DNA of 64,000 nt from the NCBI GenBank assembly GCA_017881265.1, contig JADGRA010000003.1, forward strand, positions 1 to 64,000. The letters run 5' to 3'. The notes below the pieces were generated by a model. That model did not search any database. It worked only from the letters and a program-made list of their open reading frames with translations, and was not told where the DNA came from. This document shows positions 40,154-48,178 of the stretch, in pieces; the first letter of the stretch is position 1, and each line of letters starts with the position of its first letter. The stretch is from Myxococcaceae bacterium (GTDB taxonomy: Bacteria; Myxococcota; Myxococcia; Myxococcales; Myxococcaceae). A program made the position numbers and the translations under genes.

Positions 40154-40848
40154 TTGACCTGTCCTACTGGCCCACGCCCAACGGGCACAAAATCACCATC
40201 TTCCTCGAGGAGGCGGGGCTGCCGTACCGGCTGGTGCCCGTCGACATCACCAAAGGCGAGCAGTTCCAGCAGGGCTTCCTGCGCATCTCCCCCAACAACA
40301 AGATGCCAGCCATCGTCGACCATGCCCCGGCTGACGGCGGCCCCCCGCTCGCGGTCTTCGAGTCCGGGGAAATTCTGGAATACCTGGCCAACAAGACGGG
40401 GCGCTTTCTGCCGACTGAGTTGCGCGCGCGCACCGCCGTCATGCAGTGGCTCTTCTGGCAGATGGCGGGACTCGGACCGATGCTGGGGCAGAACCACCAC
40501 TTTTTGCAGTACGCGCCGGAGAAAATCCCCTACGCCATCGACCGCTACGTGAAGGAGACCACGCGGCTGTACCGCGTGCTGGACACGCAGCTGGCCGGAC
40601 GGGACTTCATCGCAGACGCCTACTCCATTGCTGACATGGCCTGCTACCCGTGGATTGTCCCCCACGAAAGGCAGGGCCAGAAGCTGGAGGACTTCCCCAA
40701 CGTGAAGCGCTGGTTCGAGGCGCTGAAGCAGCGGCCGGCCGTCCAGCGCGCCTACACGCTGGGGCCGAAGGTGAGTGCCTCCCCGATGGTTCTGACCGAG
40801 GAGGTTCGCCGCATCCTCTTCAACCAGGTGGTGCCAGCCGCGCGCTGA
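40150..40848 (+). CDS. Glutathione S-transferase (YfcG/YghU-like)
   Basis: 232 residues of Ure2p-like GST: LSYWPTPNGHKITIFLEEAGLPY with the TPNGHK motif of the YfcG/YghU class, MPAIVDH, GEILEYLANKTGRFLP and MQWLFWQMAGLGPMLGQNHHF, then DFIADAYSIADMACYPW. YfcG-type enzymes act as disulfide-bond reductases with glutathione. ATG 40150 overlaps the preceding gene's stop and has GGAGGAG upstream. Two linked GST genes suggest a redox or detoxification role. Confidence 0.9.
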   Translation: MIDLSYWPTPNGHKITIFLEEAGLPYRLVPVDITKGEQFQQGFLRISPNNKMPAIVDHAPADGGPPLAVFESGEILEYLANKTGRFLPTELRARTAVMQWLFWQMAGLGPMLGQNHHFLQYAPEKIPYAIDRYVKETTRLYRVLDTQLAGRDFIADAYSIADMACYPWIVPHERQGQKLEDFPNVKRWFEALKQRPAVQRAYTLGPKVSASPMVLTEEVRRILFNQVVPAAR

Positions 40849-40861
40849 GGAGCCGGCCCCC

Positions 40862-41728
40862 TCAAGCCTGCTCGCCCGCGCCCGGGAAAAGGCGGTCCGC
40901 CATGGCCGTCAGCGCGGTCTGCAGCGCCTGCACCCGCCCGGCCGGAAGGCCGTAGGTGGACAGCCAGATGCCCGCGTGCAGCGCGTCCTGGCCGGGCTCC
41001 ATCTCCACGAGGAGGGTAGCCTCCTCGTGGCTGCCCAGCGTCGCGAAGAGGCCCCGCGGCGCCGAGACGAAGTCCACCGTGCCAGAAAGCCGCTCGGCCC
41101 CCAGCTGCAGCTGTAGGGCCCGGCCCGTGGCGAAGCGCGAGGCGTCCGGGCTGGGCGCCAAGCCCTCCGCGCTCCACACTTTCCCCCAGATGGCCGTTTT
41201 TCCTCCGCGCGCGGCCCGGCGCACCCACACCATGTCGCGCGTCTTGCCCGGGTGCCGCTCCAGGTAGTGGCGCAGGGCGTGGAGGTAGAAGCGCCAGCCG
41301 AAGTCCGTCCCGTCGAAGAAGTCGTCCCAGCTGTCGCCCTCCCCGAAGCCGGACTGGACCAGCCGCACCAGCACCTGTCCGCCGGACGCCTCCAGCGTCC
41401 AGTCCACCGCCATGGGTTCTGCCGGCGGCGCCGTGCTTCCGGCGCCGGAGGGGCCGCTTTCTCCGGGCGAGTCTGGCTGGGGCACAGCTTCGTCCCGCCA
41501 AACCAGATGGCGCCCGGGCTCCCAGGCCACCACGCGGGTGTGCCACTGCAAGGCGGGGCCCCAGGCGAAGGTGAGTTCCTCGCCAAGGCCGGGCCTCCCG
41601 CTGGCGACGGGCGGAAACCACCGCGCCAGCTGCGTGGGTTCCGTGAGGGCGGCCCAGACGGCCTCCCGGGGCGCGTGAATGCGCACTTCCCATTCAATGG
41701 TGCGGCCTTTGGGTTTGCTGGACGGCAC
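40862..41728 (-). CDS. SRPBCC/AHSA1-like domain protein
   Basis: 288 residues with two START-like domains. The first opens RTIEWEVRIHAPREAVWAALTEPTQLARWFPP, the second half has VDFVSAPRGLFATLG and LLVEMEPGQDALHAGIWLSTYG. GTG 41728 lies five bases after AGGAGGT; an in-frame GTG at 41743 overlaps that site and is less likely. These domains bind hydrophobic ligands, and with the regulator just upstream the pair resembles the common ArsR-AHSA1 operon. A linker with Pro/Ser separates the domains. Confidence 0.85.
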   Translation of the reverse strand: MPSSKPKGRTIEWEVRIHAPREAVWAALTEPTQLARWFPPVASGRPGLGEELTFAWGPALQWHTRVVAWEPGRHLVWRDEAVPQPDSPGESGPSGAGSTAPPAEPMAVDWTLEASGGQVLVRLVQSGFGEGDSWDDFFDGTDFGWRFYLHALRHYLERHPGKTRDMVWVRRAARGGKTAIWGKVWSAEGLAPSPDASRFATGRALQLQLGAERLSGTVDFVSAPRGLFATLGSHEEATLLVEMEPGQDALHAGIWLSTYGLPAGRVQALQTALTAMADRLFPGAGEQA

Positions 41729-41744
41729 GGGTGACCTCCTCACG

Positions 41745-42362
41745 CTAGACGACAGGCTCCTCGGGCCCGGCCTCGCCTGTCCGGGAGAGGGCGGGGTGGC
41801 CGGCCAGGACGAAGCGGAAGGTGCGGCCGCCGGCAGCGTCGGCCTGGTGGTAGCGGGCGGCGAGGGAGGAAAGCGCCTCAGTGACGTCCCGGGCGAAGCC
41901 CCGTTGCGCCTCCGCCGAGGCGAAGCGCACCTCCGTCTCCAGCGTCAGCGTCGGCAGGCGCTTGTTGGCCTGGGCGGCCCGCTGCTGGAGGATGGCCACT
42001 TCCCGCAGCGTGCGCGCGGTGGCCGCCACCTGGTAGGCGGCCGAAAACCGGTCCTGCACCTCGGCCCGTGTCGCGCCGAGAAGGCCGAGGGCGTCCGGGG
42101 AGATGACGTAGGCGCGCGCCGTCGCCTGCAGCAACCGCTCCACCGTGCCGCCCTTGCGCCGCTCGCCAACAGCCACCAGCAGCCCCGCTTTTTCCAGCGC
42201 GCGCACGTGGTAGCCGACGCGCTGGCGCGGCAGCCCGAGGGCGCGGGCCACCCCGGCCGCAGACTCGGCTTCCCGGAGGCCGGAGAGGATGCGCAGGCGC
42301 GTGGCGTCCAGCACCGTCGCTGCGGCGTCCAGGGACTGGAGGACTTGAACGGCGGCCTGCAC
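41745..42362 (-). CDS. ArsR-type winged-helix transcriptional regulator
   Basis: 205 residues. The N-terminal winged HTH (VLDATRLRILSGLREAESAAGVARALGLPRQRVGYHVRALEKAGLL) is of the ArsR class without the CxC metal motif. The C-terminal half has an unusual effector-like domain with TLTLETEVRFASAEAQRGFARDV. The start is GTG 42362, with no ribosome-binding site and an inverted repeat nearby (42364-42381), so the message may be leaderless. The SRPBCC gene starts 17 bases after its stop, so it is probably its target and partner. Confidence 0.87.
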   Translation of the reverse strand: MQAAVQVLQSLDAAATVLDATRLRILSGLREAESAAGVARALGLPRQRVGYHVRALEKAGLLVAVGERRKGGTVERLLQATARAYVISPDALGLLGATRAEVQDRFSAAYQVAATARTLREVAILQQRAAQANKRLPTLTLETEVRFASAEAQRGFARDVTEALSSLAARYHQADAAGGRTFRFVLAGHPALSRTGEAGPEEPVV

Positions 42363-42363
42363 A

Positions 42364-42381
42364 GGACAGTATTATTTGTCC
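42364..42381 (-). promoter_or_regulatory. Candidate operator GGACA-N8-TGTCC
   Basis: An 18-bp inverted repeat (GGACAGTATTATTTGTCC) immediately precedes the ArsR-type regulator start on the minus strand, in an AT-rich patch. A neighbouring regulator could bind it to control its own operon. Five-base arms with an eight-base spacer fit a dimer on adjacent faces. Inference only. Confidence 0.45.
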
Positions 42382-42503
42382 AGACAAAAGAAACTGTCAA
42401 TCGGCTACCCATGGGACTTGGGGCCCCCAAGCCCTTGAAGCCAGGGGGCGGCCCGGCCGGTTGGGGCCTAGAGTGCGTGCCCCCGGCTTCTTCTGGAGGG
42501 TGC

Positions 42504-42842
42504 ATGCGCAGCGTTGGCTTTCTGTTTCCCTGTGTCCTTTTGCTACCTGTCCTGGCGCGTGCGGCGGCGGGCGAAGCCGCCAGCGGCAAGCCCATCTACA
42601 ACGCCCAGTGCGTCATCTGCCATGGCAAGACAGGCGACGGAAACGGGCCCGTGGGCAAGAGTCTCAGCCCCCGGCCCCGGGCCTTCAGCGAGGGCAGCCT
42701 CTCCCCGGACGCCACCCTCTTCAAAATCATCCGGAAGGGCGGGAAGGCCAACGGGTTGTCCAAGGACATGGACGCGTACCCGCAATTCACGGACCAGCAA
42801 GTCTGGGACCTCATCGCCTACATCAAGACGCTGGCGAAGTAG
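42504..42842 (+). CDS. Periplasmic monoheme c-type cytochrome
   Basis: 112 residues. A signal peptide (FLFPCVLLLPVLARA) is followed by a single CxxCH heme motif, CVICHGK, at residue 35. The middle includes KSLSPRPRAFSEG and the C-terminus has the usual helix LIAYIKTLAK; a Met ligand candidate is in SKDMDAYPQF. Small soluble cytochromes of this kind carry electrons in the periplasm. It diverges from the ArsR-type regulator, whose operator region lies between them. Confidence 0.92.
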   Translation: MRSVGFLFPCVLLLPVLARAAAGEAASGKPIYNAQCVICHGKTGDGNGPVGKSLSPRPRAFSEGSLSPDATLFKIIRKGGKANGLSKDMDAYPQFTDQQVWDLIAYIKTLAK

Positions 42843-42854
42843 CGCCCGCGCCCG

Positions 42855-43748
42855 TCAGCGCCGCCTTCTCGGCCACGGCACCAGGGCCGATGTCAAGCGC
42901 AGGTGCGCCGCCCAGCCGGGGTGTCGCGACAGCATGCGGCGGTCCATCCAAGGAATGCTGACCAGGACAAACAACAGCGTGATGCTGACGGCCCCCAGCC
43001 CCGTCCAGGCCCAGCCCGGGCCAGAGGCCAGGCCAAATAGGTAGAGGCCCCACCAGAACAGGACTTCTCCGAAGTAGTTGGGGTGCCGGCTGTAGGCCCA
43101 GAGGCCGGTGTCGAGGACGGCCTCGGCGTCCTGGCGCGTGCGCAGGAAGCGGCGCAGCTGAAGGTCCGCCACCGCCTCCACCGCGATGGCAGCCGCGGTG
43201 ACGGCGGTGGCCAATGCGTCCAGCGCGCCGAAGCCGGGCGCCGGGCGGGCCAGCGCCGGGTACAAGGGCAGCATGGCGAGAAACACCCAGGCCGTGGGCA
43301 TCAGGTGAATGGAGACGAAGCTGGCTGGCCAGTACAGCCGCCCGGTGCGCCCGCGAATCTCGCGGTAGCGGAAGTCCTCGTCATGCAGCCCATGCCAGCG
43401 CGCCGCCCAGTTGGCGGTCAGGCGCAGTCCCCACAAGGTGACGAGGAGGAGGGCCACAGTCCCGCGCGCCTCCGGGGCGTCGGGGTTGAGACTCGCCCAG
43501 TAGACCGCGATGGGAAGCGGGGCGAGGCTCCAGTAGGGGTCATAGACACTCGAGTTGTCGTACCCGAGGCTGAAGAGGAAGACGACGGCCGTCGCCGCGA
43601 CGTCGGCCAGAGCCGCCACCACGATGGGATGCTGCCCGCGCAGCGCCCAGCCGACGGCGAGCGCCGCCCCCAGGGCCAGCGCGTACGCCACCGTCACCCG
43701 GAAGCGGCTCTGCCGGCGACTCAGGCGCGGGGCCTTCTCGGGCCTCAT
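42855..43748 (-). CDS. DUF1295 family membrane protein (steroid 5-alpha-reductase-like)
   Basis: 297 residues with about seven membrane segments. The family signature is clear: SSVYDPYWSLAPLPIAVYW near the N-terminus and AYSRHPNYFGEVLFWWGLYLFGL near the C-terminus, both typical of DUF1295/isoprenylcysteine-methyltransferase-like proteins. Likely acts on a lipid with NADPH or SAM, unknown which. Its ATG overlaps the SDR stop by four bases (ATGA), the last step of a four-gene operon starting with the ion channel. Confidence 0.88.
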   Translation of the reverse strand: MRPEKAPRLSRRQSRFRVTVAYALALGAALAVGWALRGQHPIVVAALADVAATAVVFLFSLGYDNSSVYDPYWSLAPLPIAVYWASLNPDAPEARGTVALLLVTLWGLRLTANWAARWHGLHDEDFRYREIRGRTGRLYWPASFVSIHLMPTAWVFLAMLPLYPALARPAPGFGALDALATAVTAAAIAVEAVADLQLRRFLRTRQDAEAVLDTGLWAYSRHPNYFGEVLFWWGLYLFGLASGPGWAWTGLGAVSITLLFVLVSIPWMDRRMLSRHPGWAAHLRLTSALVPWPRRRR

Positions 43749-44545
43749 CCGTACAGCTGCCGCGTGGCGCGTCCCATCACCCGGATGGCGGCGCGCTTGG
43801 GGAAGAGGCGCACCAACAGGAACGCCGCCAGCCGGTTAAGGGCGCCGGGGACCACACTCGGCCCGCGGCCCAGCGCCGACAGCGTCTGCTCCACGACGTC
43901 CGTCGCCTCCATCAGGCGGATGGACTTCTTGGGCTGGCTTGAGACGTACCCCGGCGTCCGCGTTGCACCCGCCCGGCAGGCGAGCACGTCCACCCCCCTG
44001 CCGCCCAGTTCGGCCCACAGGCCCTCGGCCAGCACCAGGTTGAAGGCCTTGGAGGCGGCGTAGGAGGCCAAGAGCGGCCCGCCCTGCGAGCCGGCCAGCG
44101 ACGTCATGAGGATGAGGCCGCCCCGCCCGCGCTGCGCCATGGGGCGTCCCAAAAGGTGTGCCAGCGTCAGCGGGCCGCGGCAGTTGACGTCGATGACGCG
44201 CAGCTGTGCTTCGAGTGCATTGTCCAGGAAGGGGCCGATGACGCTGTGCGCGGCGTTGTAGACGAGGAGCCCCACCTCCACCCCGGCCGCCAGCCGCGCC
44301 ACCCGCTCGCCCAGGTCCGCCCCGCCCACGTCGGCCGCCTCTACCCGCACCTGGACGCCATGCCGGGCGCGGAGGTCCGTGGCCAGGGCCTGCAGTGCCT
44401 CAGCACGCCGGGCCAGGAGCAACAGGTGCAGGCCGCGCCTGGCCAGGGCCCGCGCGAAGGCCTCGCCGAGTCCGGCCGAGGCGCCGGCCACCAGTGCCCA
44501 CGGCCCGTAGCGCTGCTGGAAGCTGCGGCGGGCGCCGGGGTCCAT
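43745..44545 (-). CDS. Short-chain dehydrogenase/reductase
   Basis: 266 residues. NAD(P) motif is ALVAGASAGLGEAFARALA, the LVYNAA variant of NNAG follows, then LILMTSLAGSQGGPLLASYAASKAFN with catalytic Ser, Tyr and Lys. It belongs to the large group of ketoreductase-like SDRs. Within the operon it comes after the small membrane protein gene (four-base gap) and overlaps the DUF1295 gene, hinting that the two may act on the same lipid. Substrate unknown. Confidence 0.88.
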   Translation of the reverse strand: MDPGARRSFQQRYGPWALVAGASAGLGEAFARALARRGLHLLLLARRAEALQALATDLRARHGVQVRVEAADVGGADLGERVARLAAGVEVGLLVYNAAHSVIGPFLDNALEAQLRVIDVNCRGPLTLAHLLGRPMAQRGRGGLILMTSLAGSQGGPLLASYAASKAFNLVLAEGLWAELGGRGVDVLACRAGATRTPGYVSSQPKKSIRLMEATDVVEQTLSALGRGPSVVPGALNRLAAFLLVRLFPKRAAIRVMGRATRQLYG

Positions 44546-44549
44546 CTCT

Positions 44550-44918
44550 TCAAAGGCCGAGAAGGCACGCGCCGAGGGCTAGGCCCATGACGGCGTCCAC
44601 CGCCGCCAGACGCGTCGCGCCCGGGGTGCGCTTCCAGGCGCCGAAGAAGACAAGCGCCGACAGGCCCAGCTTCTCCACCGCGCCGAGGAGAAGGGCCGGT
44701 CCCTGCACTTCCCGGTGGAAGGCCGCGTAGAGGAGGAGGCCACCCACCAGCGCCGCCAGGAGGGCCCAGTGGCGGGCCAGCAGAAGCGTGAAGGCGTCGT
44801 CCGTCTGGACGCCAAACGTCAGCCGGGCCAGAGACAGCCGCGGGGCGAACAGCTGGGGCAGGGCCAGCACGGTGTAGGCGCCCACCACCAGAAGGACGGT
44901 GTCGACGTGCGCGCTCAC
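44550..44918 (-). CDS. Small four-helix membrane protein
   Basis: 122 residues with about four hydrophobic segments (VLLVVGAYTVLALPQLFAP, LLAALVGGLLLYAAF, LLGAVEKLGLSALVFFG, AVDAVMGLALGACLLGL). Starts at GTG 44918 overlapping the channel gene's stop (GTGA). No family I recognise. Confidence 0.7.
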   Translation of the reverse strand: MSAHVDTVLLVVGAYTVLALPQLFAPRLSLARLTFGVQTDDAFTLLLARHWALLAALVGGLLLYAAFHREVQGPALLLGAVEKLGLSALVFFGAWKRTPGATRLAAVDAVMGLALGACLLGL

Positions 44919-45622
44919 CGGTGCCCCTCCGCCGGCGGCGGCGCAGGCGTGGCCGGCTTCGGCATCATCCGCATGCTCACCAGCTGCGCCACCACCACCG
45001 CGATGTAGAACTGCCCGAAGACGGCCTCTATCCACGCGAGCGCCGCCGTCGTCGGGACGACGGGGGTGATGTCTCCGTAGCCCATGGTGGTCAACGTCAC
45101 GATGCTGAAATAGCCAAAAAGAGAACGCCGGGCGTGCCAGCCCGTGAAGTGTGCACCGATGGAGGTGGTGATGGAGAAGGACCCCGGGGAGACATTCTCC
45201 GCCAGGGTGTAGAGGTTGGCGAACGCCGCCCCGGCGAGGACATAGCCGCACACCGCGCCCACCACCGCGTCGAAGTTGACGTCCTGGCGCTGGAAAATGG
45301 TCTGCAAGATGGTGACCGCCGCGAAGAAGAGGAACGCGCACATGAAGAGGTTGTGCAGCACCTCGGTCGTGTCCAGCGCCGGGCCGGCCAACAAATAGTG
45401 CCCCAAGTCGGCGAGCAGGGCCGGCACCCCCAGCAGCAAGCCAATGGTGCGCTGCTGCCGGGTGTCGAAGACCACCAGGAAGGTGACCAGCACCACCAGG
45501 ATGACGAGACAGACGAAAACCACCTCTCCCAGCGGCGTGGTGGAAAAGGACTGGAACGTCTCGGCCAGCACCGCGATGCCCAGCAGGACGGAATGCTTTC
45601 TGGCGAGAAGGGCGTCGCGCAT
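44915..45622 (-). CDS. Two-pore-domain-like potassium channel (Ion_trans_2)
   Basis: 235 residues with about six membrane helices. The pore filter TTMGYGDITPVV, a K+-selective signature (here TMGYGD), sits between the last two helices, preceded by FGYFSIVTLT. An N-terminal region of four membrane segments (residues 10-120) is a non-voltage-sensor type. It lacks a cytoplasmic RCK domain. First gene of the four-gene coupled operon 45622 to 42855. A link between an ion channel and lipid-modifying enzymes is unusual. Confidence 0.87.
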   Translation of the reverse strand: MRDALLARKHSVLLGIAVLAETFQSFSTTPLGEVVFVCLVILVVLVTFLVVFDTRQQRTIGLLLGVPALLADLGHYLLAGPALDTTEVLHNLFMCAFLFFAAVTILQTIFQRQDVNFDAVVGAVCGYVLAGAAFANLYTLAENVSPGSFSITTSIGAHFTGWHARRSLFGYFSIVTLTTMGYGDITPVVPTTAALAWIEAVFGQFYIAVVVAQLVSMRMMPKPATPAPPPAEGHR

Positions 45623-45711
45623 GGGGCGGCCCCAGGGGGCGGGGGGCCGACGGCAAACGGTACGTCAGGAGTCAGGCCCGGGCGACTTCCTTGCCGGCGG
45701 GGCGTCCGTCG

Positions 45712-48066
45712 TCAGGGCGTCCCCTGCTCCACGCTGCGGACGAATTGCTGCACCGCCGCCACGTTGGGGGCAGCCAGGGCAAGCTTGCGTGCCCAGCGGC
45801 GTGCGCCGTCCATGTCGCCCGCGTTGCGGTGCAACTGGACGAGGAGGGTGAGGACCTCGAGGTTGCCCGGGAAGCGCGCTTGCGTCTGTTCCAGCACTTT
45901 GAGGGCGCCGCTGTGGTTGCCGCTGTCCTGAAGGGCGACGGCGTAGACGTAGGCGAAGCGTGGGTTGGCGCTTCCCAGCCGCGCCGCCTTTTCCAGAAGC
46001 TGGAGGGCCTCCGCCTTGCGCCCCTGGCGCACCAGCGACAGGCCGAGGGCGTGGTAGGCGGGCGCATCCCCCGCATCCACCCGCAGCGCCTGCCGCAGCG
46101 TCTCTTCGGCCTCCTTCTCGTGGCCCGTACCCCGCAGCACCTCCGCCAGGTTGAGGTAGGCCGGTCCAAAAGTGGGGTCGCGCTGGATGGACAGATGGAA
46201 GGCGGCTTCGGCCGCGGCCAGGTTGCCCAGGGCCAGCTCCAGCACGCCCAAGTTGTACTGGGCCTCGCTCCGGTCCGCGTCCGAGGCCAGCGAGGCGCGC
46301 CGCTCGCGCACGGCCACCTCCAGCGCGGCCCGCGTCGAGGCGTCCAACTCCCTCGACGGGACGCCCACCAGCGTCGCGGTGGCCTCCAGCCGGACGTCGC
46401 GGATGGGGTCGGCCAATAGCGGAGACGTAAGGCGCACCCGGGCGGGGACGTCGAGGCCGGCCAGGCTGTGGGCGGCGGCCCGGCGCACCAGCGCGTCCGG
46501 GTCACGCGCCAGGGTGTCCAGCAGGGGGACCAGGCCCGGGTCCGGGTAGCCTTCCAGCAGTTCCACCGCCGTGGCCCGGACAATGGCCGGGAAGTTGGTG
46601 TCCGAGGCGGTGGCCATCAGCTTGTCGCCCGCGCCTGGAAGCCAGTGGCGCCCGGCGTGCAGCGCCTCCCCCCACTGCGGTCGGCCAGCCAGGGACGGCC
46701 ACAGGGCGAGGGCCTTCTGGGCGCTCCAGCGCACCCCCTTGTCCGAATGGCAGCCGGTGCAGGCGTCGGGCGTGCCGAGAGTCTGGGCGAGGTCCGGCCG
46801 CGGAATACGGAAGGAGTGGTCGCGTCGCCCGTCCAGCACCATGTACGTCTTCATCCGCATGTGGCAGGAGACGCAACTCGCGCCGGGCGTGCCGGCCTGG
46901 TGGTGGTGGTGCTCGGGCGTGTCGAAGCGCGCCGCCAGGTGGCACTTGGTGCAGACGGGGTTGCCTTCCGCCCGCAGCTTCTTCGCGGCGTGTGGCTCAT
47001 GGCAGTCCGAGCAGGTGACGCCCTTGAGGTACATTTTCGACTGCAGGAAGGAGCCGTACTCGAAAACCTCATCCCGGATTTGGCCATCCGCCTCGTACAG
47101 TCCCTCCTCCAGAAGCGCGACGCGGTAGGCCTGGCCGAGTGGCGCGCCAGGCGTCGCCGTGGGCCACAGTTGCCCCCGGCGCGAGTGGCAGGCCCCGCAC
47201 GTCTCCACCTCCACGCGTGAGACGGGGCCGTTGCGCTGCTGGGTGCCATTGCTGCCGACGGGCCCAAAGCTGGACAGCGAGGCCCCGTGCAGTGCGAAGG
47301 TGAGGCCCTTGAGGGGGTCCGAGGCGGGCTGCCCCCAGGCCACCCAGTCCAGGTGGCCGGAGGCCGGGCCGTGGCAGGCCTCGCAGGAGACGTTGCCCTC
47401 GCTGTAGGCCGTCTCGAAGCGGTCTGCGTCGGCGCGGTAATTCTTCTGGAAGGCCGTCGTGTGGCAGGCCCCGCACATGTAATTCCAGTTCTGCTGAGGA
47501 CGTGTCCAGTGCAACGCATTGCGGAAGTCCATCCGCAACTCGTCCGGATACAGGTGGAACCAGCGCTGCCCACCCTCGGCCTTGCTGCGGCTGTCCCAGG
47601 CGATGCCCAGGCACTGCAGCCGGCCCCGGGGAAATTCCACGAGGTACTGCTGCAGCGGCTCAATCCCGAAGGTGAAGCGCACCGGAAACTCCCCGGGCTT
47701 GCCGTCCGGCCCGTCGGTGCGGACGGCGAAGCCGCCGTCCCGGAGGAGAAACGTCGTACTCACCCCGTGGAAGCTGACGTGGGCGTCCTGGAAGTTTCCC
47801 AGCACCGTGGCGTCCGTCGCCGGCTGCATGGCCAGCCGGTGGTGGGACGTGGACCAGGCTTGCGTCTCGCCAGCGTGGCACTCCGCGCAGGAGGCCCCAC
47901 CGACGTACGCCGCCGCAGCGGCCGCCCGGGGCTTCTTCGCGGACGCAGGCGCGGCGGGCGGCGTCTGGGGACAGCCTGCGAGCAGGAGCGCGGCAAGAAC
48001 AGCGGCGGGGATGCGCGTCAGCCTCCACTGCCAGTCTGGCCGTCTGTTGCTGGTTGCCCTGTCCAC
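45712..48066 (-). CDS. Octaheme c-type cytochrome lipoprotein with HEAT and TPR domains
   Basis: 784 residues. The N-terminus holds a lipoprotein signal (AAVLAALLLAGC; acyl Cys near residue 32). Eight CxxCH motifs follow: CAECH, CGACH, CEACH, CGACH, CSDCH, CTKCH, CVSCH and CTGCH (residues 58-465). After the heme region come HEAT-like repeats (PDALVRRAAAHSLAG), then about five TPR units (SEAQYNLGVLELALGNLAAAE; AYHALGLSLVRQGRKAEAL). The whole resembles predicted nitrite-reductase-like or deca/octaheme proteins combined with TPRs in deltaproteobacteria. The start at GTG 48066 gives a proper lipoprotein signal; the frame is open to a TTG at 48141. The TPR part could dock partners for electron transfer. 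Confidence 0.87.
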   Translation of the reverse strand: MDRATSNRRPDWQWRLTRIPAAVLAALLLAGCPQTPPAAPASAKKPRAAAAAAYVGGASCAECHAGETQAWSTSHHRLAMQPATDATVLGNFQDAHVSFHGVSTTFLLRDGGFAVRTDGPDGKPGEFPVRFTFGIEPLQQYLVEFPRGRLQCLGIAWDSRSKAEGGQRWFHLYPDELRMDFRNALHWTRPQQNWNYMCGACHTTAFQKNYRADADRFETAYSEGNVSCEACHGPASGHLDWVAWGQPASDPLKGLTFALHGASLSSFGPVGSNGTQQRNGPVSRVEVETCGACHSRRGQLWPTATPGAPLGQAYRVALLEEGLYEADGQIRDEVFEYGSFLQSKMYLKGVTCSDCHEPHAAKKLRAEGNPVCTKCHLAARFDTPEHHHHQAGTPGASCVSCHMRMKTYMVLDGRRDHSFRIPRPDLAQTLGTPDACTGCHSDKGVRWSAQKALALWPSLAGRPQWGEALHAGRHWLPGAGDKLMATASDTNFPAIVRATAVELLEGYPDPGLVPLLDTLARDPDALVRRAAAHSLAGLDVPARVRLTSPLLADPIRDVRLEATATLVGVPSRELDASTRAALEVAVRERRASLASDADRSEAQYNLGVLELALGNLAAAEAAFHLSIQRDPTFGPAYLNLAEVLRGTGHEKEAEETLRQALRVDAGDAPAYHALGLSLVRQGRKAEALQLLEKAARLGSANPRFAYVYAVALQDSGNHSGALKVLEQTQARFPGNLEVLTLLVQLHRNAGDMDGARRWARKLALAAPNVAAVQQFVRSVEQGTP

Positions 48067-48178
48067 GCCCGGCTTGCCCTGCCTTTCCCCAGCCCCCAAA
48101 GGAAGGCGCAACCTCCCATAGCCGGCCGCGCTTTCTCTCAAAAAAAAGACGCTTGCCGGCCTTCCAGGGCGCAGCCCT

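Noticed and set aside
45712-46583. A second minus-strand frame within the octaheme gene
   Set aside because: It is Arg/Trp/Pro-rich with no domain, while the other frame encodes clear HEAT and TPR repeats.
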